Origin: Phycisphaerae bacterium
Lineage (GTDB): Bacteria > Planctomycetota > Phycisphaerae > UBA1845
Assembly (NCBI GenBank): GCA_028277545.1
Contig: JANQGB010000113.1
Span: 1-9,278, forward strand
DNA length: 9,278 nt
Direction: 5' to 3'
Both the position numbers and the translations under genes were made by a program. This document shows, piece by piece, positions 1 to 5,556 of the stretch; position 1 is the first letter of the stretch, and every line of letters starts with the position of its first letter. The notes under the pieces were generated by a model. The model ran no database searches. It worked only from the letters and a program-made list of their open reading frames with translations, and was not told the DNA's origin.

Positions 1-580
1 GGATGACACGGAAGTGACGCGAACGGATGGCGTCACGGTCCACCAGGTCGATGGTCCGGCCGACGTGCAGCGCGTGTACGTCGGGAACATCGCGAGGCGG
101 AGGCGGAGGCGATTCATTGACTTGGTCAAAATCGGCCCGGTCCAGCAGTCCGAAGATGGCGCTGGCTTCCACGGCAGTCGGCGCCCGCCCGTCTTCGAGC
201 AGGAACTTGATACCGTTCCATTGCTGGGGATTGTGGCTGGCGGTGATGACCACGCCGCCGCAGATGCCGAGTTCGTCGCGCCACTCTGTGGCCGCGAGTG
301 CCGTGCCCGGCGTGGTGACTATACCCAGCGGCACCACCTCGGCTCCGGCCTGCCAGGCGCCGCTGGCGAAGGAATCCAGAAGCGCCTGGCCGCCGGGCCG
401 TCCATCGCGCGCACCGACCAGGCGCAAGGCAGCACCAGCAGGTGTCTGCAGCGTACGGCGAAGATACGTCGCGAAGGCCCGGCCCATGTCTGCGGCGATC
501 TGCGGTGTCAGCGTCACTTCCGCGCCGCCAGCCGAATCCACGATGCCGCGCACACCCGACACAGTCTTGATCAGAGGCAT
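1..580 (-). CDS. glmM: Phosphohexomutase (phosphoglucosamine/phosphomannomutase type), N-terminal 193 residues, cut by window edge
   Basis: Alpha-D-phosphohexomutase, an enzyme that moves phosphate between C1 and C6 of a hexose phosphate; the GlmM type makes glucosamine-1-phosphate for peptidoglycan and LPS. Translating from ATG at 580 gives a start MPLIKTVSGVRGI, with the substrate loop SGVRGI at residues 8-13. LVGARDGRPGG follows at about 54-64, then GIVTTPGT at 86-93, and the active-site loop TASHNPQQWNGIK at 113-125, with Ser115 as the expected phosphoserine. The start resembles the SGIRG-type GlmM group rather than the E. coli FGTDGIRG type. A run of five prolines lies at 158-162. The ribosome site is weak (GGTGGCGGA). 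The gene lies 194 bp after dnaA on the same strand and may be read from its own promoter. Family assignment is firm from the motifs. GlmM versus phosphomannomutase cannot be settled without the C-terminal half, so the gene symbol is tentative. Confidence 0.9.
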   Translation of the reverse strand, partial: MPLIKTVSGVRGIVDSAGGAEVTLTPQIAADMGRAFATYLRRTLQTPAGAALRLVGARDGRPGGQALLDSFASGAWQAGAEVVPLGIVTTPGTALAATEWRDELGICGGVVITASHNPQQWNGIKFLLEDGRAPTAVEASAIFGLLDRADFDQVNESPPPPPRDVPDVHALHVGRTIDLVDRDAIRSRHFRVI

Positions 581-616
581 TCGTCCGCCACCATAGAAGG
601 CGCCGGCTACGGTCCA

Positions 617-636
617 CCCGCGCTCCGCAGCGCGGG
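617..636 (-). repeat. Inverted repeat (8-bp stem, 4-nt loop) in the leader of the phosphohexomutase gene
   Basis: CCCGCGCT and AGCGCGGG flank a 4-nt loop, giving a perfect G+C-rich stem that ends 36 bp before the ATG at 580. It would form in the transcript of the phosphohexomutase gene. It could act as a leader structure or be part of a terminator for dnaA read-through, but no T run follows it. The pairing is seen directly; any function is a guess. Confidence 0.4.
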
Positions 637-699
637 CAACAGCCAGCCTTAGAGCGGGGATTATGCACGGTGGGGAAGCGGTCGTGCAAGGGGCGCGCA

Positions 700-729
700 G
701 AAGCGGAGCAGCCGTCGCTGCTCCGCTTC
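700..729 (-). terminator. Perfect 13-bp hairpin after dnaA, possible terminator
   Basis: GAAGCGGAGCAGC pairs perfectly with GCTGCTCCGCTTC around the loop CGTC. It lies 45 bp past the dnaA stop on the minus strand, between two genes read in the same direction, where a terminator or attenuator is expected. No T run follows on either strand, so it is not a canonical intrinsic terminator. It could be a Rho-independent variant, an RNA-stabilising 3' hairpin or a processing site. Confidence 0.5.
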
Positions 730-774
730 CCTGAAGAGCCACACCCGGGCGAGCGCCGCTAACCGGCGCCGCGC

Positions 775-2205
775 CTATCGCGATGACCCGTTGCTCTTGC
801 CAATCTGCTGTTCCAGCTCGTCCATGAGCTCAGTGATCTGCCGCTCGCGCTGCCCAGAAGGGGTCATCCAGCGAACGGTCTCCGTGGAGTCGATCAGCCG
901 TTGAATCCGACGATTGGCGAGGATCACCGTGGTGTGGTCTTTGTTGCCCATAAAGCGGCCGATCTCCGGAAAACTCATATCCGTATGTTTCCTCGCCAGG
1001 TGCATTGCGATCCCGCGCGCAAGGGCAATCGTCCTTGTCTTGCGCGACGTGTGGAGATCGGCCGGAGTTAGTCCGAAGAAGATCGCTACCGTGCTCTCGA
1101 TGTCGGAGAGCTTGATCACCGGGACGGTCTGCTGGATCAGGTCCTTGAGCGCCGTCCGGGCCAGATCGAGAGTAAGCGATTCTCCGTTGAGTTGGGTGAG
1201 CGCCACCAGTCGCAAGAGCGCCCCCTCGAGTTCACGCACATTGGCCTGCACGTGCTCGGCGACGTATTGAATCACCGGCTCGGGTACGTCCAGGTTCATG
1301 CGCTGCGCCCGCCTCCGGAGTATCTCCGCCCGACATTCGAAGTCGGGCGAGTCAACCTTGATCACCATGCCTGAAACGAAGCGGGTGACCAGCGACTCGG
1401 AGAGGTGGCCGATCATTTTGGGGTGTGCGTCGGACGACATCACTACTTGCTTGCCGGCCGCGTCGATCGCGTTGAAGGTGTGCAGAAACTCCTCCTGCGT
1501 CGCCCGCTTGTTGGCAAAGAAGTGAATGTCGTCGATCAGCAGCACGTCAACGTTGCGGAAGTGGTGCTGGAATGAGTCACGATTGCCACCCTTGACGGCA
1601 AAGACGAACTGATTGGTGAAATCCTCGCCGGACACACAACGACAAATCAGTTCGGGGTGGCGCTGCCGAATCTCGTTGCAGATACCCTGCAGCAGGTGTG
1701 TCTTGCCCAGCCCGCAACCGCCGTGAATAAAGAGCGGGTTGTAATGGGTGGCAGGCTGCTCGGTCACGCTCCTGGCAGCAGCGTAAGCCATGCGGTTTGA
1801 CGGGCCGACGACGAAGTCCTCCAGCCGGCCCTTCAGTGGCCGCGGACGGGGCGCCGTCTTGCTGCGAATCTGCTTTCGCGCTTCGCGCTCGGGATTGTTG
1901 GCCACGAAGGCGACCTGCGAATCCGGCTGCTTCTTGCGCATTTTTCGCGCCAGTTCCGGGCTGATCGAGAAGACGATCTCCGGGCGCTGGCCGGTTATGC
2001 TCTCGGCCGAGTCGGCAATAGTGTCGCTGAAGTGGCTCTCGATCCAGTTGCCAATGAACAGGTTGGGCACGCCGACCTTCAAGAAGCCCTCGGCAAAGGT
2101 GAAGGTCGTTGCGTTCTTGAACCACACCTTGTAGCGCTGCGGTCCTACCTTGTCGGCAATAGAACTCTCAAGCTGCGTTATCGAGTCAGGTGGACATACG
2201 ATCAC
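775..2205 (-). CDS. dnaA: Chromosomal replication initiator protein DnaA
   Basis: AAA+ ATPase that binds DnaA boxes, melts the origin and loads the replicative helicase; it also commonly represses its own promoter. All four domains are visible in 476 aa. Domain I is residues 1-85 (WFKNATTF, LKVGVPNLF), with a short charged linker at about 86-125. Domain III starts near 126: Walker A GGCGLGKTH at 162-170, Walker B LLIDDI at 222-227, sensor 1 VVMSSD at 254-259, a TRF arginine near 275, and the sensor 2 region NVRELEGAL at 322-330. Domain IV has the DNA-binding helix-turn-helix and signature at about 387-434 (ARGIAMHLARKHTDMSFPEI, then GNKDHTTV). Length is normal, with a tail of about 40 residues after the signature. 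The GTG start is supported by a GGAGG site 9 nt upstream. The Walker A has Cys164 where Val or another small residue is usual. The neighbours are not dnaN, recF or gyrB. Confidence 0.98.
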   Translation of the reverse strand: MIVCPPDSITQLESSIADKVGPQRYKVWFKNATTFTFAEGFLKVGVPNLFIGNWIESHFSDTIADSAESITGQRPEIVFSISPELARKMRKKQPDSQVAFVANNPEREARKQIRSKTAPRPRPLKGRLEDFVVGPSNRMAYAAARSVTEQPATHYNPLFIHGGCGLGKTHLLQGICNEIRQRHPELICRCVSGEDFTNQFVFAVKGGNRDSFQHHFRNVDVLLIDDIHFFANKRATQEEFLHTFNAIDAAGKQVVMSSDAHPKMIGHLSESLVTRFVSGMVIKVDSPDFECRAEILRRRAQRMNLDVPEPVIQYVAEHVQANVRELEGALLRLVALTQLNGESLTLDLARTALKDLIQQTVPVIKLSDIESTVAIFFGLTPADLHTSRKTRTIALARGIAMHLARKHTDMSFPEIGRFMGNKDHTTVILANRRIQRLIDSTETVRWMTPSGQRERQITELMDELEQQIGKSNGSSR

Positions 2206-2338
2206 GGTCAGGCCCCTCCGCGCAGGAAACCACCGCTGCTGTCAATGTTACTCGTCTGTTGGCGTTGGTTAGGGGGTTGGTCGCTGCCTTGTGTCCCGGT
2301 CAGGCGAGAGTCTTTGCGACCGCTCCAATAATCTAGAA

Positions 2339-2365
2339 TTTATAGCGCGCGGCGCGTATGGTCAA
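2339..2365 (-). promoter_or_regulatory. dnaA: Putative sigma-70-type promoter for dnaA
   Basis: On the minus strand TTGACC (plus-strand 2360-2365, 5/6 to TTGACA) is followed 15 bp later by TATAAA (2339-2344, 5/6 to TATAAT). The spacer is short of the ideal 17 bp. A transcript would carry a leader of about 125-130 nt before the GTG of dnaA. The variant DnaA box at 2385-2393 lies about 20 bp upstream of the -35, and the paired boxes about 110 bp upstream, fitting control by DnaA itself. This is prediction from sequence only. Confidence 0.5.
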
Positions 2366-2384
2366 CACGAAACCTTAACGATTC

Positions 2385-2393
2385 TTTTACACA
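2385..2393 (+). promoter_or_regulatory. Variant DnaA box TTTTACACA
   Basis: TTTTACACA differs from TTATNCACA at one position; boxes starting TTTT are used by some bacteria. It lies just upstream of the predicted dnaA promoter, in an opposite orientation to the two stronger boxes. Single 9-mers with one mismatch occur by chance, so the call rests mainly on the setting. Confidence 0.35.
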
Positions 2394-2473
2394 AACGATG
2401 TCATTCCGCGCCGCAAGTGCTTATCGCGAAACTTTTTTTTGTTTGCACCGGTGAGCCACAAGCGAAGAGCCAT

Positions 2474-2482
2474 TGTGCATAA
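2474..2482 (-). promoter_or_regulatory. DnaA box TTATGCACA
   Basis: The minus strand reads TTATGCACA, an exact match to the relaxed DnaA box TTATNCACA. It lies in the same orientation as, and only 3 bp from, the consensus box at 2486-2494, giving a 12-bp repeat period. That spacing is about one helical turn, as seen in cooperative DnaA sites. Confidence 0.7.
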
Positions 2483-2485
2483 GGT

Positions 2486-2494
2486 TGTGGATAA
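2486..2494 (-). promoter_or_regulatory. Perfect consensus DnaA box TTATCCACA
   Basis: The minus strand reads TTATCCACA, the strict high-affinity DnaA box. It is paired with TTATGCACA 3 bp away and sits 281 bp upstream of the dnaA start. An exact 9-mer consensus in this position is unlikely to be chance. Confidence 0.78.
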
Positions 2495-2590
2495 GCCGGC
2501 CTCAGATCGACCGGGCGACGACTCGGCCAGGCCATCCGGCGACTTGTGGTTCTGGTGGGAGCGGTCGCCCCAGCCGTTACCACCGCCTGT

Positions 2591-3544
2591 TCAACAGTTT
2601 GCCACGGGGCGCATGGCCGGCGTGCAGAACCACGCCTGGCGGCGGCTCACTTCCCGAAATCCCCATCGTTCGTACAGCCTGTTGGCCGGCGTGTTGTCGC
2701 TGTCCACGGCAAGCGTGAGATCGGCCTGGCCGTCGCGATCGCAGACATCCAGCGCCACTGAGAGGAGAGCGTCCCCCAGCCCGCGTCCCCGCGCCTCCGG
2801 CGTAACGCCGATGTATACGACTTCGAAGGCGCGCCTTCCCGCAGTAGCGGCCAGCAGCAGGATGCCGGCCGGGCGGTCGTGTAACTTCGCCACCCACCAG
2901 TGATTGGGGTCGTGAATACCCGTAGCTCGATGGGTAGCCAAGACGTCTTCCGGGCGACGCGTGCCCGCCAGCCGGGGGCAGTCCAGGCTGGCACTATACG
3001 TAGCGGCGAGAACCTGGACGAAAAGCTCTTCGTTCTCCGTCGAAAAGGGTACCAGGTTCAGCCCGTCAGGTGTCTCGAAGTCAGGCCGAGCAGGCTGGCA
3101 GGGGCGTTCGAGGTAGGCCAATTCTGCAAGAAAGTCGAATCCGGCGTCGGCGTAGAGCCGGGCGAGTTCCGCGTCCTCTTTCGCCAACAAAGCTTGCAGC
3201 GCTGCCAGCGATCTCCGCCAAGCGCGTTCCTGCAACTCGTGCAGCAGAGCGACCGTTGCCTGTCGCCGCAGCCCACGCGGCTCGTGCGGGGGAACGAAGA
3301 CAGCCCCGAGCGACCCAGGCGATTCGATCAGCAGGACCGCACCGATCAGCCGGTCGGAGACAAACGCCCCCAATACCTCACCCATACGCACTGGTTGGTG
3401 TTCCAGGTACTCGGTCAGTCGTTGAATGCGACGGTCCGCGTCGCGAACAGACTCACCGACCTGCGAGAGGATCAGGCGCATGGCTTCCTTCCGGCGTGCG
3501 TCGGAGACGTCGAGTCTGTCGATGGAGAACGCGGCCATGTTCAC
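2591..3544 (-). CDS. GNAT-family N-acetyltransferase with two tandem domains
   Basis: Likely transfers an acetyl group from acetyl-CoA to an amine; the substrate cannot be told. The C-terminal half is a clear GNAT domain: the motif A acetyl-CoA loop VTPEARGRGLG at 247-257, then AVDSDNTPANRLYERWGF at 279-296. The N-terminal half looks like a second, degenerate GNAT fold (LGAFVSDRLIGAVLLI at 58-73, YADAGFDFLAELAYLER at 131-147) without a clean RGxGxG loop. The double layout and 317-aa length resemble mycothiol synthase MshD-type proteins, but that is an architectural likeness only. GTG at 3544 gives the longest form; ATG at 3538, two codons later, is equally possible and has AGAG upstream. The gene lies upstream of the DnaA-box region on the same strand. 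No clear terminator follows it. Confidence 0.9.
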   Translation of the reverse strand: MNMAAFSIDRLDVSDARRKEAMRLILSQVGESVRDADRRIQRLTEYLEHQPVRMGEVLGAFVSDRLIGAVLLIESPGSLGAVFVPPHEPRGLRRQATVALLHELQERAWRRSLAALQALLAKEDAELARLYADAGFDFLAELAYLERPCQPARPDFETPDGLNLVPFSTENEELFVQVLAATYSASLDCPRLAGTRRPEDVLATHRATGIHDPNHWWVAKLHDRPAGILLLAATAGRRAFEVVYIGVTPEARGRGLGDALLSVALDVCDRDGQADLTLAVDSDNTPANRLYERWGFREVSRRQAWFCTPAMRPVANC

Positions 3545-3702
3545 TCTGGGACCAGCCGATCGGCGGCCCGGGTGGCTTTAGGGCAACTGCCTCAGTCTAC
3601 CGGCCACAAAACAGTTACACTGAGCTTCCGGGACCGTGGCGCCGCTCGTGGCCGTCTGCGCGGCGGGCGGTCTGCTAGCTGCCATGCAGGTCGCGTCCGG
3701 CG

Positions 3703-4215
3703 TTAGCGTGTCGTCGGGCGACGTCCCGCTAGCACTCTGGGTGTGGCGGCGGCGGTCCACCCTGCGATGTTCAGATCGCTCCGCGGCACGACCACCAGGT
3801 GATAGGGACTGGCCGGCGTCCCCGCTGATAGCGCGCTGGCGACGGGATGACTGATCTGGACCTCAGCACGCAGAACCGATCCGTCCCGCCAGAGCCTTCG
3901 GATACGGACCGCGGAATCCTCCGAGCGCGTGGGACCAAGGGCGGCCAGCAGCACCATCTCCCGGTCGAAATCCACCGGGCCGGCGTTGACCGGCAGCATC
4001 GCCAGACTGCCGGCATCATGGAAGACCAGGCGTAACTGTCGATCGATGGACGAGAACGTCCTGGCCTGTTCACGCAGCACGGCCAGCTCCTGCCCATCCG
4101 CGATCCGAGCGCTGTCCGCTCGCGGTGCGACAGTACACCCGCCAAGCACGCCGCAGCAGGCTATCGCAGCCACTACTCCTGACGTCATTCTCATGGCCGG
4201 ATTGTAACCCAGCAC
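3703..4215 (-). CDS. Putative lipoprotein with PrcB-like C-terminal domain
   Basis: Predicted membrane-anchored lipoprotein of unknown role. GTG at 4215 is chosen because AGGAG lies 8 nt upstream; the later ATG at 4194 has no ribosome site. The signal peptide has a hydrophobic core at about 10-23 (MTSGVVAAIACCGV) and a lipobox LGGC with the lipidated Cys at 27. Residues about 80-150 (VDFDREMVLLAALG, then SPYHLVVVPRSD) follow the layout of the PrcB_C domain named after a protein tied to the Treponema dentilisin protease. The TGGY-type motif usual after the first strands is replaced by TRSEDSA. Assignment is by pattern memory, and a generic beta-rich lipoprotein is the alternative. It is divergent from the HEAT-lipoprotein gene across a 190-bp gap. 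Confidence 0.82.
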   Translation of the reverse strand: MLGYNPAMRMTSGVVAAIACCGVLGGCTVAPRADSARIADGQELAVLREQARTFSSIDRQLRLVFHDAGSLAMLPVNAGPVDFDREMVLLAALGPTRSEDSAVRIRRLWRDGSVLRAEVQISHPVASALSAGTPASPYHLVVVPRSDLNIAGWTAAATPRVLAGRRPTTR

Positions 4216-4264
4216 AAGGAAAGCTCCTAGTCCCCGGCGACTGGCCGGCTCCTGAAGCCTTGAG

Positions 4265-4287
4265 GCACCGCTCGACGGGCGCGGTGC
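4265..4287. repeat. Inverted repeat (7-bp stem, 9-nt loop) in the divergent intergenic region
   Basis: GCACCGC and GCGGTGC flank a 9-nt spacer. The repeat lies between the two divergent lipoprotein genes, just upstream of the plus-strand -35 at 4299. It could be an operator for a dimeric regulator or a leader hairpin in the minus-strand transcript. The repeat is seen; the function is unknown. Confidence 0.35.
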
Positions 4288-4298
4288 TGCCCTCCAGG

Positions 4299-4326
4299 TT
4301 GCACCGCCGTGCCGCGTATCTATAAT
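4299..4326 (+). promoter_or_regulatory. Putative sigma-70-type promoter of the kinase-STAS-MCE operon
   Basis: A perfect TATAAT at 4321-4326 is preceded by TTGCAC at 4299-4304 (TTG kept, weak match) with a 16-bp spacer. Transcription would start near 4333, leaving a leader of about 70 nt before the ATG at 4406. It is the best promoter-like sequence before the run of seven plus-strand genes, which have no other gap large enough for a strong promoter. Confidence 0.55.
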
Positions 4327-4405
4327 CGCGGCGAAAAGGGCAGTCTGCCTCGGGCATTGGCCTGCCGGAATGCGGCCGCACCTTCAAATAGGGTGACTGA
4401 CGTCC

Positions 4406-4768
4406 ATGCGAGCCCCTGTACTGAGTGTTGTGGCGCTGGTGTGGATGGCCGGTTGTGCGGCAAACACAGGGCCGGCGCGCGTGGCACTTGAGGCTGCCGA
4501 CCCGCAGGACCGGATTCGCGCCATCGTCGAGGTCACCGAGCACGCTTCCCCGGAGGAGGCTGGTGACACGACGGCTGCTCTGGTCGACCGCCTGGATGAC
4601 GAAGACGTGGCCGTCCGCTTCTTTGCCATTCGCGCGTTGGACCACATTACGGGGCGCAGATTCGGCTACCGTGCCTTCGACCCGGTTGGAGTTCGGCGAG
4701 TATCGGTCGATCGCTGGCGGGCGTATCTGGCAGCTCGCCAGGACGAGCTACCTGTCGAGGACCCTTGA
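4406..4768 (+). CDS. Small HEAT-repeat lipoprotein
   Basis: A 120-aa predicted lipoprotein. The signal peptide MRAPVLSVVALVWMAGC has its lipidated Cys at 17, in a slightly unusual lipobox (MAGC, Met at -3). The mature part carries one or two HEAT-like helical pairs (about 30-50 and 57-82: AALVDRLDDEDVAVRFFAIR). It then has a tail ITGRRFGYRAF...DRWRAYLAAR at 81-111, a form I associate with planctomycete HEAT proteins. HEAT repeats bind other proteins, so an adaptor or sensor at a membrane face is plausible. ATG at 4406 has an AGGGTG site about 10 nt upstream. It is the first gene of the run, 42 bp before the kinase gene, so a link with the transporter is suggested by position only. Confidence 0.87.
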   Translation: MRAPVLSVVALVWMAGCAANTGPARVALEAADPQDRIRAIVEVTEHASPEEAGDTTAALVDRLDDEDVAVRFFAIRALDHITGRRFGYRAFDPVGVRRVSVDRWRAYLAARQDELPVEDP

Positions 4769-4810
4769 TCAGCGGGTGCGCAGTTGGAAAATCCGGCCGG
4801 TGCCAGGGCG

Positions 4811-5221
4811 ATGAGGCTAGAGATCCGGAGCGACCCCGCGGAATTGCCCCGGGTTCGGGACTCCGTTCGCCGGGTAGCACTAGCCGCGGGCTTTGACGAG
4901 GAGGAGATCGCCAGCGTCGTCCTGGCGACCGACGAGGCTATTGCGAATGTGATCAAACACGGCTACGGTGGGCGGACGGATCGTCCCGTTGAAGTCTCAC
5001 TGATCCATGTCGAGGAAGGGCAGCGTGAGGGAATCGCGATCACACTGCGCGACTTCGGCAAGCAGGTCTCGCCGCAGCAAATCCGCAGCCGGGCGTTGGA
5101 CGACGTCCGCCCTGGCGGTTTGGGGGTGCATATTATCCGCTCCGTCATGGATCGCGTAGACTTCGCTGCCGCGGACGGGGGCGGCATGCGTCTGGAAATG
5201 ATCAAATTCAGGAAGCCATGA
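4811..5221 (+). CDS. RsbW/SpoIIAB-type serine kinase (GHKL ATPase, anti-sigma-factor family)
   Basis: Predicted cytoplasmic serine kinase of the GHKL fold. Family members phosphorylate a STAS partner and often also bind a sigma factor. In 136 aa the N box is TDEAIANVIKHGYGG at 40-54, with Glu42 as the expected base and Asn46 for Mg2+. The G1 box is RDFGKQVSP at 80-88 (Asp81, Gly83), and the G2 box is GGLGVHIIRSVMDRVDF at 102-118. All the ATP-site residues expected of an active kinase are present. ATG at 4811 is chosen because the family begins at MRLEIRSDP; a TTG at 4784 would add nine residues. The stop overlaps the STAS gene's ATG (ATGA), indicating coupled translation with its probable substrate. 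No sigma factor gene is in the window. Confidence 0.93.
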   Translation: MRLEIRSDPAELPRVRDSVRRVALAAGFDEEEIASVVLATDEAIANVIKHGYGGRTDRPVEVSLIHVEEGQREGIAITLRDFGKQVSPQQIRSRALDDVRPGGLGVHIIRSVMDRVDFAAADGGGMRLEMIKFRKP

Positions 5222-5556
5222 GCGAGACTATCAAGCAGATACGGCGGCTCCCGGAAGCCACGATCGTGGACGCCTGTGGGGAGGTGGATCTTCGCTACCA
5301 GCCGGAGTTCCTCAAGGCGCTGCAGGAGGTCTGCAACGAACGCCCGCCGGTATTGGTGATCCACCTCGGCGAGGTCACCTACATGGACTCCTCTGGCGTC
5401 GGGACTCTGGTCAAGGTAGCCCAGATGGTAAAGGCTTACGCAGGGCGGCTGGCGCTGGTGGCCCCAACGGATCGCGTCCGGAGCATCTTCGAGATCACCA
5501 CCCTGGATAAGTACTTCACCATTCTGGCCACCGAGGAAGAGGCCCTGGCATCATGA
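5218..5556 (+). CDS. STAS-domain protein (anti-sigma-factor antagonist type; MlaB-like position)
   Basis: A 112-aa single STAS domain, like SpoIIAA/RsbV. The phosphorylation loop YMDSSGVGTLV at 55-65 places Asp57, Ser58, Ser59 and Gly60 at the same numbers as I recall for B. subtilis SpoIIAA, whose phosphosite is Ser58. GEVDLRYQPEF at 21-31 is the typical second strand and helix. It is the likely substrate of the kinase encoded just upstream (4-bp overlap). The downstream 4-bp overlap with the permease gene and the setting mlaE-mlaF-mlaD match MlaB, the STAS subunit that binds the ATPase of the E. coli Mla lipid transporter. Role as transporter subunit versus classical sigma control cannot be decided from sequence; gene order favours the former. 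Confidence 0.94.
   Translation: MSETIKQIRRLPEATIVDACGEVDLRYQPEFLKALQEVCNERPPVLVIHLGEVTYMDSSGVGTLVKVAQMVKAYAGRLALVAPTDRVRSIFEITTLDKYFTILATEEEALAS

Larger units (their letters stand above)
2206..2590. other. 385-bp intergenic region with DnaA boxes: candidate oriC and/or dnaA control region
   Basis: No credible gene lies here. It holds two tightly spaced DnaA boxes (2474-2494), a third variant box TTTTACACA at 2385-2393, and a run of eight T at 2432-2439. It also has an AT-rich patch around 2325-2345 (AATAATCTAGAATTTATA) within otherwise G+C-rich DNA, and a sigma-70-like promoter pointing at dnaA. A region just upstream of dnaA with DnaA boxes and local AT-richness is the usual site of bacterial oriC. 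With only two or three convincing boxes, it may instead be only an autoregulatory operator of dnaA. Confidence 0.5.

Noticed and set aside
94..111. GAGGCG triplicate repeat as a regulatory or mobile repeat
   Set aside because: It encodes the proline run (residues 158-162) of the phosphohexomutase and is simple in-frame low complexity.
14..652. Plus-strand open frames of 212 and 189 codons at the left edge
   Set aside because: Both lie antisense to the phosphohexomutase and show no domain or ribosome site.
126..689. Minus-strand open frame of 187 codons overlapping the phosphohexomutase gene
   Set aside because: Arg-rich out-of-frame shadow. The neighbouring frame from 580 encodes the TASHNP active-site motif and is the real gene.
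2432..2439. Run of eight T as an intrinsic terminator
   Set aside because: No stable hairpin precedes it and no plus-strand gene ends before it. It is better seen as part of the AT-rich region upstream of dnaA.
2900..3706. Plus-strand open frame of 268 codons antisense to the acetyltransferase gene
   Set aside because: It has no recognisable domain and mirrors the GNAT gene, whose motifs are clear. High G+C produces such antisense frames.
4784..4810. TTG at 4784 as start of the kinase gene
   Set aside because: It would add nine residues (MENPAGARA) not expected in the family and has no clear ribosome site; ATG at 4811 gives the usual N-terminus.
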